NCBI GenBank assembly: GCA_963995525.1 | Contig: OZ023205.1 | Span: forward strand, 54,418,663-54,482,662 | Reading direction: 5' to 3' | From: Escarpia spicata | Taxonomy: Eukaryota; Annelida; Polychaeta; Sabellida; Siboglinidae | Length of the DNA stretch: 64,000 nucleotides | Shown: positions 13,165-25,750 of the stretch, piece after piece | Position numbering within the stretch: position 1 is the stretch's first letter | Layout: every line of letters begins with the position of its first letter | Notes under the pieces: model-generated | Told to the model about the DNA's origin: nothing | What the model saw: only the letters and a program-made list of their open reading frames with translations | Databases searched by the model: none | Made by a program: the position numbers and the translations under genes

Positions 13165-15207
13165 CACCGGTGACAATGTTGACTGCCGCGCGACGGACGC
13201 GTGCGATGTCGGACGTCCGGACGACCGCGTTGTTACTTATCAATTAACGTCGGGGTTGGCTCGGTGAGTCAGCAACGGCACTCACCAGCGGTTGACAGCG
13301 GCGACGGACTCTGGCATTGGCGGATCGCCGTGGTCAATATGTGCCCGCATGGCGTTAACGCCGCCCATAAATATTCATTTGACTACGCGACAGACAAGAC
13401 GTCTTTCACGACGGGACGTGATTGGCACCCCTCCAGTCCGCTGAGCGCGTCAACGCTAGCGTTAGCAACTCGTGTAATAGCTGCGGCTCGAATTAACGAC
13501 GTTTTGATTTTCGTCGTTGTCAGTATGCCGCCGCCGATACCTGTCTTTCTATAGCACTTTCGACGACATGACGTCGTTTTAGCACGGCGCTCCTGCGGCA
13601 ACATCTTGCAGAGATATGACTATACACAACCCAAATGGTTCCTTTGTAGAGATTCCCTACGAACACAAGAATTGCGCAATAGTTGCATTTCTACATCACG
13701 TTTGTCTATATATGGATGCGTAACTAGGATTTAATTGTTGTGTGCACTCTTCACCGCGGTATTATGGTTTTCAAATGATTGTGAATGTCTGTTGGTGGCA
13801 GCTGACGTAACGATAAAGCAGTCGTTAAACCGAACGCCCCATATATTTGACAAATTATTCACTCGTCGTGGCGGAAAATTAGGGGTGTCTGACGAGGGAG
13901 TGTTTGGTGTAAAATTGGATATGCCAAGTTCACAAATCTCGCACAGCAAGTGGGATAGTAGATATATAATGTGCTATGAAACTTTCAAGGAAAAACGTGG
14001 GAACATTTGTTCTGGAGACCGGCGAAACGGAAAACTAACTGCGGTATTGTACCATGTGATGAACGTATGCACATTGTCTGTTATCTTTAGAATGAACCTT
14101 GGATCCAAACAGGGCCTTGTAGTGCGTTTCATCTCGTGTTTAGTGTATCACCACTCCAACCAATATACACGCAATGCAACCATTTCGTTTATGCTGCATC
14201 TGTATTGTAATAAACAAACACAACAGGTTCACAGGGATGCAGATCCAGGGGCCGGTTTGATACAAATAAACTACTGGGCTCCTTATCTTGTCTCACAATT
14301 GCTAGGAACCTACGTTGTACAACCATTGGAACACAGTTCGATACTATGTTTGTTCCGGGGTCCCCCAAAATACACGTACTATACAAGTCACATGACCGTT
14401 CATTTAGTACACGAACGAGCAGTGTTCGTCAAATGCGAGGTTGTTTGGTCCGTTACCTGGAATCACCAGAGGTGGTTATTATTAGCAGGAAGTTCGCTGA
14501 ATCAGTTGTGTTGAATTTGAACCAAGCAAATGCGCTTAACATTAAACCGCTTTCCGATTGACGCAGCGGAGTTCGCAGTATTGTCAGAAGAGGGCGTATA
14601 GAATTTTTTAAAGAATCTTAATGGTTTTACAATTTGAACATTCCGCAGTCCAAATGTTGAAGTTACGAACACTGGCGGTGAGTAAACATTCAACATATTT
14701 ATTCTAGCATTAAGAACATTATAATGATTAAAATCGAGAAATAAACGCCATCGGTTCAGAGGGAATCGTGTACTACAATGTTTGTTTGTCGAGTGTGCAT
14801 AATTAAAATGCCATAATTATCTAACATTTGTGATGTCAATATTATACTTCACGTTTGAATCTTAATTCCTGTATTACATTTACCGTCAGACAACAACAGC
14901 ACATGATATATCAATAAATTGTCCGAAAAAAACGTTGTGCTTCACCGTGTCGTGTGATGATATAATTGTTCTGTTTTTCAATACAGTAAAGCAGCCAGTA
15001 TATATGTCGTAAAATGGGCATACGTGTTATTTCATCGTTAAATACTGTCCCTTGAACAAAGTATGATAGTAAACTGTATGGATATTATTTTAACCAATCG
15101 AGATGTTATGAATACTAATACAGCTGTACAACGTAAATGAAACAGTTTCGCAAAGTCCGTAACAAATCCTTCAGTTAACAACTGAAAATCGTTACAGGCT
15201 TATATAT
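13165..15207. other. Upstream and intergenic stretch, no gene recognised
   Basis: Immediately right of the membrane-protein exon the sequence is GC-richer (13177-13600) and may hold that gene's promoter and 5' leader, although no TATA box or initiator stands out. A 780-bp plus-strand frame at 13735-14514 begins with TTG, has no domain and is treated as chance. Confidence 0.4.
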
Positions 15208-15741
15208 ATATATACATACATATACACGCACCACACATACACACACACATGCATACATACATACACACGCACCACACATACACACATACATACATACACA
15301 CATACACACGCACATACATACACACATACATACATACGCACCACACATACACACACACATACATACACACGCACCACACATACACACATACATACATACA
15401 CACATACATACACACGCACCACACATACACACACACATACATACATACATACACACGCACCACACATACACACACACACACACACACATACATACATACA
15501 TACACACACACCACACATACACACATACACACATACACACATACACACATACATACACACGCACCACACATACACACACATACACACGCACATACATACA
15601 CACATACATACATACACACGCACCACACATACACACACACATACATACACACGCACCACACATACACACGCACCACACATACACACATACATACATACAC
15701 ACGCACATACATACACACACACATACATACATACACACGCA

Positions 15742-15830
<89 letters not shown>

Positions 15831-16453
15831 TACATAGATACACACGCACCACACATACACACATACATACATACACACGCACCACACATACACACACACA
15901 TACATACATACATACACACGCACCACACATACACACATACATACATACATACACACACACGCACCACACATACACACACATACATACATACATACATATA
16001 CACGCACCACACATACACACATACATACACACGCACCACACATACACACATACACACATACATACATACACACGCACATACATACACACACACATACATA
16101 CATACACACGCACCACACATACATACATACATACACACGCACCACACATACACACATACATACATACACACGCACCACACATACACACATACATACACAC
16201 GCACCACACATACACACATACACACGCACCACACATACACACGCACCACACATACACACGCACCACACATACACACATACATACATACACACATACATAC
16301 ACACGCACCACACATACACACATACATACATACATACATACACACATACATACACACGCACCACACATACACACATACATACATACATACACACGCACCA
16401 CACATACACACATACATACATACATACATACATACATACATACATACATACAT
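15208..16453. repeat. 1.24 kb composite (TACA)/(CA)/(CACG) satellite-like array
   Basis: The array interleaves (TACA)n, (CA)n and a recurring marker ACGCACCACACATACACA that appears roughly every 25-60 bp (more than 25 times). A pure (CA)n core lies at about 15748-15826. The marker spacing gives the array a higher-order structure rather than plain slippage. All three frames are open on both strands for over 400 codons, purely because of composition. Confidence 0.97.
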
Positions 16454-16454
16454 T

Positions 16455-16700
16455 CCATTTAAGTTAATTGAGGAATGTCATGATGTAACGGAAAACTCTA
16501 CAGTGGCGCATACAACAACGTCGAAGGAGAAGAGAAACTCCAAACTTAAGACGGGGAGACAATGTGAAAAGATATATCGAAAAGGCAGGCACGAACATCC
16601 GAGAATGGGAGAAATGTGCAGATGATCGGCATAGGTGGAGACGTAGAGGGACGGACTGACGACGTGCCCCACCCCGCAAGTGATGTAGAGGAGGAAGAAG
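16455..16700 (+). pseudogene. Possible LINE reverse-transcriptase C-terminal tail
   Basis: Shortly after the satellite, plus-strand frames read basic, Trp/Arg-rich peptide (for example IREWEKCADDRHRWRRR near 16590-16645) in the style of the last residues of LINE ORF2 proteins. Stops and frame changes are frequent. The assignment rests on composition and one short motif only. Confidence 0.25.
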
Positions 16701-17149
16701 ATGATTGACGTGCGACATAATAAAATCTGGGCCTGTCGGATCATTCCGATAACTACTCTGACACGTTATCGTGTTGCGTATTTATGCAATATTTATGTTT
16801 ACATAGACAGTTAAACGGTGTTGCATACATCATTGCAACGACGCTGGCTTGTGTAGAGACAGGCAACTTTGGGATATTTACGCAGTTAAAGTCCCCCGCG
16901 GGAGAGCGGGGACGAGGGATTGTCAAGTATTGCACCCCCTGACACCGGTCAGGGCCGTCTGCGATATTTATGATTTCTCTGAACGACTGCAGTAGATAGC
17001 GCGGACACCCAGGGGCTGTCATGGGGACACAGTGAAAACAAGCAAGGGGCTTATCTGTACGTCTACTCAGGTATTTGTTTTGTTTGAGTCGCATATTTTG
17101 TGGTTAGTCCTTACGACGCGGGTTCGGTATGTTGGCACACGAGAATGAT
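16701..17149. other. Unique non-coding sequence
   Basis: A 113-codon minus-strand frame (16753-17094) has no recognisable domain. Nothing else is supported. Confidence 0.4.
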
Positions 17150-17720
17150 ACAACGCTCTGACAGTGTGTTTATTACGTTGATAAGTTAGACTGACTGTGT
17201 GTTCATTATATTGACACGTCAGGAAGGTTACATTCTGATCGTTTGTTCTTTAAATTTGAACGTCAGAGAAGTCATGTTTTGATTATATATATTCTTTACA
17301 TTAACACGTCAGAGAAGTAGTGTTCATATTATATGCTCTTTTTGATACGTCAGAGAAGTAGTGTTCATATTATATGCTCTTTTTGATACGTCAGAGAAGT
17401 AGTGTTCATATTATATGCTCTTTTTGATACGTCAGAGAAGTAGTGTTCATATTATATGCTCTTTTTGATACGTCAGAGAAGTGGTGTTCATATTATATGC
17501 TCTTTTTGATACGTCAGAGATGTCATATTCTGACTGTGTGTTCTTTACATTGACACATCATAAAGTCGCATTTTAGCTGTCTGTTCACGTCAGGAAAAAA
17601 GTCACATTCTAAGTATATGTTCATTACACTGAAAAGTTAGGGAAGACGCATTACGAATGTGCATACGTTACATTGATTGGCACGTCAGAATGGTCACATG
17701 CTGTCATTGTATTGCGTATA
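17150..17720. repeat. Minisatellite with a clean 41-bp core array
   Basis: Five units start at 17344, 17385, 17426, 17467 and 17508, exactly 41 bp apart, each beginning GATACGTCAGAGAAG; the first four run through an ATATTATATGCTC block. On both sides lie older, longer and diverged relatives (period about 55-60 bp) sharing TTNACACGTCAGAGAAGT. The core is therefore a recent re-amplification inside an ancient array. Confidence 0.93.
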
Positions 17721-18119
17721 TTGAAACATCACAGAAGTCATTCTACTTGCATGCTTGCCGAACGCCCACGCGTGTTGATATTCTGTACATGTGTAGGTTC
17801 AACGAACTCATTCCTTCATCGGTGGGCCACAGTTTGATCTGATACAGCACCGTTGATACACAGTGTGCAGCCACGCGTGTCCGTCTTTGTGACACGTGCT
17901 GCTTCTTATCTGATGAAAACGAGTAATACATTGAATTGCGTGTTTCCAAGTAATTGGCTATGTGGGTAGTTATCACTTATAACGTAACCCCCATCTTATC
18001 GGCTATAATCTGACAGAAATCGTCATTCCTCTTGCAACAGCCGCAGCATACCAATCTCGCTTCGGTGCGTCGTACTTTCAAACGATTTAAAAAGAATGCA
18101 CACAGAAGCAACACAACAT
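17721..18119. other. Unique non-coding sequence
   Basis: No gene, RNA or repeat is supported. Confidence 0.4.
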
Positions 18120-18395
18120 GTAGCAAGAGAACCTTGAAGCCTCTTGCCTATCGAGAGTCCAACAATTTATCATCGAGGTATTATCCGTTCTGATGAAACG
18201 TAATGTATGTCCATTTTATTTTTAAACATAGTCAATCGGCTAACATCAGCGCATCTAATAGACAATTTGTTCCATTCATTTATTGTTCATTGTGAACATA
18301 GATACTTCCTTACTTAATTAATCTAACTTTAAGTGGAAAATATATATTTCATCACTATTTTCGTAAGATTTCCACATCTTCTATTTGATAATTTC
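18120..18395 (-). mobile_element. Ancient 3'-end fragment of a jockey/CR1-type LINE
   Basis: Collinear with the 3' part of the LINE copies at 20.4 kb and 61.4 kb. Shared blocks are CTATCGAGAGTC, ATTTTATTTTTAAACATA, TCCATTCATTTA and ATCACTATTTTCGTAA. It is much more diverged than the other two copies, so it is the oldest insertion of the family in this window. Confidence 0.7.
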
Positions 18396-20345
18396 ATTAC
18401 TAGATGGTTCTTCGTCGACACGACAGGAGTTCGAATACTCTTGCTGTCGTTTCGAATTTTGGGCAATTTGTCTCAGTCCAAGTTGTTTCAGTTTACTCGG
18501 CTGCGTGTATAAATGATTACCTAGCAACATACAATAATGGATGTGAAAGGAGAGTAGTCTGCTTCTACTACCAGCATACACAAGCCACCTGTCGGAACGC
18601 TGAAGTACTTGACAAGCACACCTGATGTTGAAAGTGTTGTAAACATAAAGTAAACATGACAGTTTTTACCAAATGCAGCAAGCAGTAGAACGTATGTTAT
18701 CGACTGTTGATAGGCAAAGCAGTGACAGGTTACAGTCATTCTCGTGCCATAAGTGGGTTTGTTTTCGTCGTCACATGGTCCCTGCTCTTCACTCGCCTGC
18801 GTGGACATTTAGGTATACGACAGCCAAGGGGGTTGTTGGTAATTTCTCGTCACGAAACGTCAGGTAAGCAACGTTTAGCTGATACGCGAGTTCCTGTCTG
18901 TATTAAGATTGTCAGGCAAGTGACATATTGCATTAGATCGACCATTTCTGTTCCTCAATTTATAAACTAATGTTCTAAATGTTACAATAAATTATTCAAG
19001 ATATACTACCCGCCAACGTGCATTTAAGAACACTGAAACGATCGCTTTGATAAACAAGATACATATCTGACCCGCCACAGTGAACTGAGTATTAAGTCGC
19101 ACATTCCTATTCTACACATGAGCCAAACATAGTTGTCTAGGTCATGTGACTTGGCACAGTAAACTGGGTGTTAAGTCTCAGGCCTATTCTGCATATGAGC
19201 CAAAAATAGCTGTCTAGGTCATGTCCAAAAATTTTTTTGATTTTGGTTTTATTACAAAATAATAGACGATATGAATGGAAATGGCATCGTTTCTCAAAAC
19301 GCCGACTTTTTAAGTTTGCTTAAATTTTAGCAATACATTTTAAAATGCTGAAGATATTTCAACAAGTGAGCTATCGTTTTAAAGTTTATGATCTGTAGAA
19401 TCAAAACTATACAGAAACCCACATATCACAGTGCTACGTTTAGGACACGCTTTTCTATTCACTCGATGGTCCTAGTATCCATGGGTACGTGACACAACCC
19501 GACACAGTACAGATCAGAATTGGAACTTTCGAGTATGGCCGATTACGCATGTAAATAACGTTAGGGGCGCCACCAGCCGATCCTACGGAACACTTATGAG
19601 CTGCCGAGCTGTTTAGACTGTCACAATTAACAATTACACGCAAAAAAGCCACACCAAATGACTTATCTCCCAGTGACTATTCGCTGTCACATTAGCCAAC
19701 GTCATAAATGAGGAGTTGTACATTTAAGTCGATGATCCTTAAATAATGATTCCCTATAGCGAGAAGCCACAGTAGGTATTTGCAATTCAAAAATGTTAAC
19801 GAATTTCATTGGCTAAAGTTGTCTTGTCCAGAAATAACAAAAAAAAGCTTTGGCAAGGCAATTCAATGGTTGACGTTAAGTTCAAGGATTAAGTTCAATT
19901 TAGCGTTTATTAGATGTGTCAACAACACACTTTTCAATTAAATTTCATCACTGCTTCATGACGATGTCATTAACCCGTAGATGGCATATACAATGTCTTC
20001 CAATTGTGCATAAACTTACAATTTTAGTAATGAAATATCTGTTCGGTACTTAGAAACGCTTGAAAGGTCATTTATGTTTCATAGTCCAAACTTCGGTTGA
20101 GCAGCACTAAAGTGTCGCAGTTGGATGATCTAGTTAGCGTTCTTCGTTCGCTTGTTACGACACCTGGTGATTAACAGCAACTCTATATCGCCGGGCACTG
20201 TCAAACATTATGTGCAGTCGAGACAGCGATTTCACTTTTGGCTGAATGAGATGTTATTTATTATAATGTTTACCACCTAAACGCGCTTTTGGTTTGTCCT
20301 GTTCTTCTCTTGATACGAATATGACTTCACGTGTACGTACTATGC
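18396..20345. other. Non-coding stretch, no gene recognised
   Basis: Apart from the 77-79 bp duplication at 19069-19224 (listed separately), nothing is recognised. Confidence 0.45.
19069..19224. repeat. Tandem duplication, unit 77-79 bp
   Basis: 19069-19147 and 19148-19224 align over their full length. They share CACAGTRAACTGRGT, CCTATTCTRCA and a final GTCTAGGTCATGT. There are two copies only. Confidence 0.88.
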
Positions 20346-21275
20346 AGTATATCATGTTAATTTAACAAGAGTTAACAAGATTTAACAAGATTGTCACACA
20401 GAAAATTAACTCTAGATGGCAGGTGGACAAGGAAGCTTTTTGGCTTATCGAGAGTCAAACCCTTTTTATTTACGTGTATCCCGCCCTTCTGAGGTATGTG
20501 TCTATTTTATGTTTAAACATATTCATGCTACTAGCACCAACCCAATCAGCAGATAATCTGTGCCATTCATTTACAGTCCTTTGTGAAAATAAGAACTTTC
20601 TTATATCTAATCTACCGCACTGCTCTTAAACTTTCATATCAACATTAATGGTTACCCGCAAGTCCTTTTCTTTTACAGTAGTACTTAGCGCAGTACCCCC
20701 AATTGTATAGTTTACATCTTTGTTCCAATGTCCTTTGTGGAGGCCAACATTGAACACCATTTGCCACTTTTCAGACCATTTGATCAACTTGTCAAGATCA
20801 TCTTGTAAATGCTGTCTATCTCCATGACGTTTAATCCTTCTAAAAATTGTTGTATCATCCGCAAATTTCAACATCTTGCTTGTTATATCATCATCCAAAT
20901 CGTTGATATATATTAAAAATGATATACGTCTCAGTACTGATCCCTGTGGTACCCCTCAAAACTGATTTCCAGTTTGAAGCCTCCCCGTCAACTACTATCC
21001 GTTGTCTTCTGTCAATCAGCCATTTATTTATCCAGTTAATTATACCATTTCCTATGCCATGGGCCTTTAGTTTAAGCAGTAATCTTTGATGTGGCACTTT
21101 GTCGAAAGCTTTCTGAAAATCTAAGTGGATGATATCTACTGGTGATCCCTCGTCTACCCACTTAGTGATATCTTCCAAAAAAAACACAACATATTTGTTA
21201 AGCATGACCTCGCTTTTAGAAACCCATGTTGAGATGGATTTATCAAGTTATGTTTAACAAGAAAATCCACCATAA
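20346..21275 (-). mobile_element. 5'-truncated, internally deleted jockey/CR1-type LINE
   Basis: Minus-strand frames at 21205-20891 and 20898-20626 encode reverse-transcriptase pieces: the block with YLDFQKAFD-type catalytic Asp (read here as HLDFQKAFDKVPH), a damaged PQG block and a FADDT motif. The 3' end carries short TTGTTAAATC repeats, as in the 61 kb copy. Compared with that copy, about 400 bp near the 3' end of the ORF are missing (junction about 20618-20628), and the 5' side stops at about 21275. It is a dead copy. The TGG codon that is a stop in the 61 kb copy is intact here. Confidence 0.88.
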
Positions 21276-21468
21276 CTAACCATAATGAACTATACTGCAA
21301 CCACTTTGGGATTGTTTTACTGCTTGGTTGCCAATTAGATCTATTTATGACCTATATAACTTTCTACATAACAAATATTGATTTTATCAGGTTTTATCTA
21401 TGTGTGTAAGCCGTTATTGCAGAGGTGTAGACAGTTAGGTTTTTATGTTTATATTTATAAAAAAATTA

Positions 21469-22219
21469 CTAATTTGACGTCGGCCTGGCATTGTCATTCG
21501 CCGGACTGTGAATGGCTTTCGCATCACTTTCTGCCATTTCATCTGCAATGGCTGTTTGCAGAGCCTGTTCAAAGTCTCTTTCTTGACAAAGCAATTTGCG
21601 TTGTGTGTTTTCATTTCGAATGCCACACACCAACCGGTCTCGTAGCGCTTGACGAAGACATTCGCCTAATTCGCATGTTAACGCTAGTCTTCTTAATTCA
21701 GCCTCGAATTGAGAGACCGTCTCGCCATCTCGCTGTTGCCCTTTGTGAAATCGGAATATCTCCGCTACCACCAATTTGTTTGGTTTTAGGTGGTTTCTCA
21801 ATGTGTCAGTCAGTTCTCGAAATGTTTTAATTGACGGTACAGTACTGTACTTTCGGACTCACCAGACTTTTCAATTTCTACGTGTCTGCTCCGACCAGCG
21901 TCAGAAATGTTGCCACCGGTTTCCGCTCGGCTGCCTGTCGTGTCTCTTCATTGTCTTCGGCTCCAGCTGGCAACGCCCCAATTTCGTTTGCCACGAAATA
22001 TTGTTCTTATTTATTTTATTATTATGTGCTGTTTCGCGTGGCAGACATGATGTAGTTCGTGTCTGTTTCGCTTGAGCCATTCCACACGAAATGTACCATC
22101 ACAGTTCTTTTGTAAAAGTGGAATACATAGTATTGTTCTAGCCGTTCTAAGTATTCGTCTAGGTCGCCTCCGTCGTATTCGCTCATGCGACCTATTGCGA
22201 AAATGTGTGTGGTCGTCAC
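21469..22219 (-). pseudogene. Ty3/gypsy-type retrotransposon gag fragment
   Basis: Minus-strand frames carry a retrotransposon Gag (capsid) signature: an acidic start segment with EYDGGDLDEYLERLEQYY (about 22180-22130), then a LRNHLKPNKLVVAEIFRFHK block. These are followed by an Arg/Leu-rich helix with RLALTCELGECLR and RDRLVCGIRNENTQRKLL. This order is typical of Gag proteins of Ty3/gypsy elements in invertebrates. At least two frame changes break it between 21801 and 22022. No protease, reverse transcriptase, integrase or convincing LTR was found nearby, so it is an isolated fragment. Confidence 0.75.
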
Positions 22220-22235
22220 TAATTGTTATGTCCAT

Positions 22236-23580
22236 TCAGACATAGAAAGTTGAGTTACTTCATAACTTATAGAGACATAATGATTACACGTCCAATATAT
22301 CTCGGTCCCAACGATATCATGCTTTATTCCAAACCTAGTCTCGCTAACCGACTCTCGCCTGGCTGCGTGACTTCGCCAGGAAGATAGTCTGGCTCAGAAT
22401 CGCCTTTTGACTGCCCACTTGTTGACAGCCATAAGAGCTGCCACCTAGTGAATATGCATGTGATTAAAAGGCACTAAACTACCAACAAAGTTTAATGTCA
22501 GTTTAATTTGTGTGTGAAATGTTTTAAATTTAAGTTTAACGTTGAATATTTGCTATAGCATAGTGTTATCTGATAAAAGTGTATCCTTATTTAATTAGTT
22601 ATTTCATAGTTGGCCTGAGAGCCAATCTTCTCTACCCGAATCCTAGGTAAAGCCCCCTACCAGTAACATTGGCTGGACCTTAATAATCCAGGCCGTAGAG
22701 AGGAGCCAATGCCGCCACCTCACGGCGCCTGGGTAATCGAGGCTATTCCAAACCTAACTGACATATGTCAAACTAATAGTAGCTAACTAGACTGTATGTT
22801 TAGTTATAATACAAACATCACAATATGGACGTTACCTTTTTATTAAATTGACGTAGTTAAACCGATATGCACTGTGTAATATATTGTGATAGATACATAT
22901 GAACAATATGTTTCCACTAACGTCCACATTTCTTGATAGAGTGATATACAGTATTCTTACTTGTGAGTGAGTACATCATATTAGTTTGTATAAAAAAGCA
23001 TAAGAGCAAAAAGAAAAGAAAACTACTAACGATGATTTGGACCATCGACTTCGCGAGCAGTTCCAAGGAGAAAAGAAAAAACAATAGTTAATTTAGTCGT
23101 CCCTTTACACAATATTAGCTTATCACAAGTTATAGGGCAATATATAAATCTACTCATTTAATTAATAATGTACTCGTTTGATCTCAATTTCAATTGATAA
23201 GTTAATAGTTTAATTACAAAACACACAAATTACATAATATGACTACAATAATACAATAATTACTAGCATTGTCGGATACGTCAATAATATTGTATACGAA
23301 AGATATCATAAATAGTATTTCCACATAAACTCGATATTAATACGCAAACACCACAATTATCCTTGTCACCAACAACAATAAAAACTAAAGCAATATTGTT
23401 ATGGTGATGCGGCGGCATACGTTACATGCATTACATATACATAAGTGATTTGTATAAGACAAAGTCTCTGCATCGCCCAAATGTTAACGCAGCGATAAGG
23501 TGTGGAACAAATATAGCACATTAGTATATTTCTTCAATGCTAAATATTACAATGTTATAATAATGGAAACAATATGGTTA
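22236..23580. other. AT-rich non-coding stretch
   Basis: No gene is seen. It could include the remains of an LTR or leader upstream of the gag fragment, since the phrase ATTCCAAACCTA occurs at about 22328 and again at about 22744, but I cannot define LTR ends. The rest is AT-rich with small (ATA)n runs near 23578-23595. Confidence 0.4.
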
Positions 23581-24095
23581 ATAATAATAATAATAAGATA
23601 ACTTCTATTGCACCTAAATCCTTGGAAACCAAGCTCAGAGGCGCTTCAAACAAAAGGATTGGTCAATCTCAAAATCCATAAGTAGTATTCCAGTTGTTAA
23701 CAGATGGGTGAAGGCGCTAGGGAGCTACGGTGGATAAGCAAGGTTGTAAAGATAAGTTTTTAAATGACGACGGAATTTTGTAATATGTTCAACTGATCTA
23801 ACAGTAAGAGGGAGCATATTCCAAACAGTTGGTGCAGCAACATAAAAAGCCCTAGTTCCAATGTTAGTGTTGACTTTAGGAACAAAAAGTAGGTCAAAAC
23901 TAGATGATCGAAGTTGGATAGGTTTTCTTACAGTAGTAAGCAATGAATGCAAATAAGATGGTTGCTTACTGGACAGTGCCTGGTATGTAATGGTACAGAT
24001 CTTAAATATTATACGATATCGTACAGGAAGCCAATGCAAAGACTTCAAAAGTAGTACAGAGCGAGAACAATGAGGAGATCTTGTAACTACTCTAA
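23581..24095 (-). mobile_element. LINE 3' end with C-terminal ORF2 domain
   Basis: On the minus strand the frame from about 24082 to 23725 reads the conserved C-terminal segment found after the reverse transcriptase of L2/CR1-group LINEs: LKSLHWLPVRYRIIFKI, a YLHSLL block, and RAFYVAAPTVWNMLPL. A 3' UTR follows and ends in an (ATT)n tail at about 23579-23595. Upstream in the same orientation lies an ORF1 (24372-25090). The central endonuclease and reverse-transcriptase part is absent. Confidence 0.85.
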
Positions 24096-24371
24096 AATAA
24101 TAAAAAACGTAACAATAAAGACAGCGTGAATACATTAGTTCACAAAAAACAGTCATACATTTATGTTCATATATGCTAGAAAGTATTACTGTAACAGAGT
24201 ACACCTGTTCAAATAAAAAATACAAAGAAGAACATACTGTTATAAGCATGAAGTGTGTTTGTTGTCCGACATTAACGCTTTGAAAAGGTGTGAAATAGGA
24301 CAACGCAGTGTAGCCGCATAAGGCGTTGGACACTTTTCGGACCTCTGAAACAGCTAGAAAGCTGTCACTGT
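24096..24371. other. Unassigned spacer between LINE ORF1 and LINE 3' end
   Basis: About 275 bp, open on the minus strand but without recognisable similarity to ORF1 or ORF2. It may be inserted sequence, or filler at the internal deletion of the LINE. Confidence 0.4.
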
Positions 24372-25090
24372 TCAAGCGTCTGCCCTAGAAGCCGCGAAGC
24401 ACTGGTCTTCTTTCGTGAGCACTTGGCGAACTTTCCTGTCCTGGGTTTTCTTTAAAATGTTTCCATTATACAACCAGCAGTCCGCAATACGTCTTGCTTT
24501 CTTTATCTTTCGCGGCTCAAAAAGTTGCCCGGCTCGTTGGATGGTTAAGTCTTCATTTACGTAGATACGATTCGTGTCGGTCGTTCCATTGTACGTCTTC
24601 ATGTTGGCCCTGTTCTTAAACACGGCATCATGACGACGCACCGATTTAAATCGCACTAAGACCGTGAGCGGACATCACTCTGGAACAAGGCATCCAATCC
24701 TGTGCGTCCGTTCAATATCGTCGGACTTGATTTTCGGAACCATCTTCATATTGTCGTTTAGAATACGCAAGAGTTCATTTTCGAGTTCTGGTGCACTGAC
24801 AGCCTCTGAGATTCCTTCGAATCTCAGATTTGGTTTTCTGCTGGACTGTTCCAGCCTATAATTTTTAAATTCTAGAGTCACAACTCTCTTTACTCTTTTT
24901 TCCAGCTCGGATATTTTGTTTTCTTTCTGGTCAATGATTTTGAACACCTGTTCAGTTTTTGCTGTGAGTAGATCGAGAAAGTTCCTGCGGATATACACTT
25001 TTTTTCAAAGTTTCAAAGTCACCGTCTGTGAGGATGTCTGAAAATGCTACGTTTAGCACGTCCACATTCACATTGTGTGCAGAGATGCCT
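24372..25090 (-). pseudogene. LINE ORF1 protein (coiled coil plus RRM-like domain), broken
   Basis: The minus strand encodes an ORF1-type nucleic-acid chaperone. It has an N-terminal acidic segment (about 25090-24995), a heptad coiled coil (EKRVKRVVTLEFKNYRLEQ region), an RRM-like core with LRFEGI and IERTHRIG, and a C-terminal domain with VRFKSVRRHD, IYVNEDLT and ARRIADCWLYNG. This order is typical of ORF1p in L1-like and some CR1-like LINEs. Defects are one in-frame TGA at 24675-24677 and a frame change near 24990. GC-richer sequence upstream to about 25370 may be its 5' UTR. With the 3' end at 23581-24095 it forms one element lacking ORF2. Confidence 0.8.
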
Positions 25091-25375
25091 TTTCGTTGGC
25101 CAGGCTTCGCTCAGGTATGGTTTACACATGTTGTCTGTGATCGGTCAACCGAAAACGAGCGGCAGTAAAGAAAAACGTCCCGACCGTCTGAAGATCCTTT
25201 GTATAATAACCCAGTGACACCGTCGAACTCTTCCTCTCCCAGCAGAGCAACCCTTGCCCAAATAAAAATTAAACAACGTCTATTTTCACATGAAACTGAC
25301 ATGTTTCTTTGAATCGACAAAGCACGTCGGAACGCAGCGGCCACCTTGAACATTATGAGGGTCAATCAATTCGTC
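25091..25375 (-). other. Probable 5' UTR of the ORF1-bearing LINE
   Basis: The sequence directly upstream of ORF1 on the minus strand lacks a conserved frame but is GC-richer than surrounding DNA. A 5' UTR with an internal promoter is expected at this place in a full-length LINE. The boundary is uncertain. Confidence 0.35.
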
Positions 25376-25750
25376 AGCGCTGATATGTTTCCTGCCAGAT
25401 TGGTTTTGAACTGTGGCGTAGGACATTTGCAAAGGGCGAACGAGTTCTTCGGTATAGGTACATGAATGGAGTGTGTGACGTCATCTATCACCGATATATG
25501 TTGTTGTACTAATGTTCGCCCAGTGCATCGATCGTATGGACGGTGTTTATAACAAAGAATCCTTCCTCGTGGTGCAGGCTTTCCTCAACTCCGGGGAGGT
25601 ATGCGTTCTCAGACTCTATTAATTCGGACCCAAGGACTCACCCAAAATATGTGCTGACTTCAAGTCAAACCTAAAAACTTACTGTTCAAGGAAGTAGCAA
25701 AACTGTGGGGAAGTTTTCCGGTTTATGACCCTATGAAAAAATAAGTAAAA
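25376..25750. other. Unique non-coding sequence
   Basis: Nothing recognised. It separates two LINE remnants. Confidence 0.4.

Noticed and set aside
13735..14514. 259-codon plus-strand frame
   Set aside because: Begins with TTG, has no domain, no hydrophobic or compositional pattern typical of coding, and no splice support. Treated as chance.
17344..17548. Possible CRISPR-like array (regular 41-bp spacing)
   Set aside because: The whole unit repeats with no unique spacers, there are no cas genes, and the context is animal DNA. It is a minisatellite.
22236..22800. LTR of the gypsy-type element
   Set aside because: A repeated 12-mer (ATTCCAAACCTA) is present, but no TG...CA ends, primer-binding site or paired LTR could be defined.
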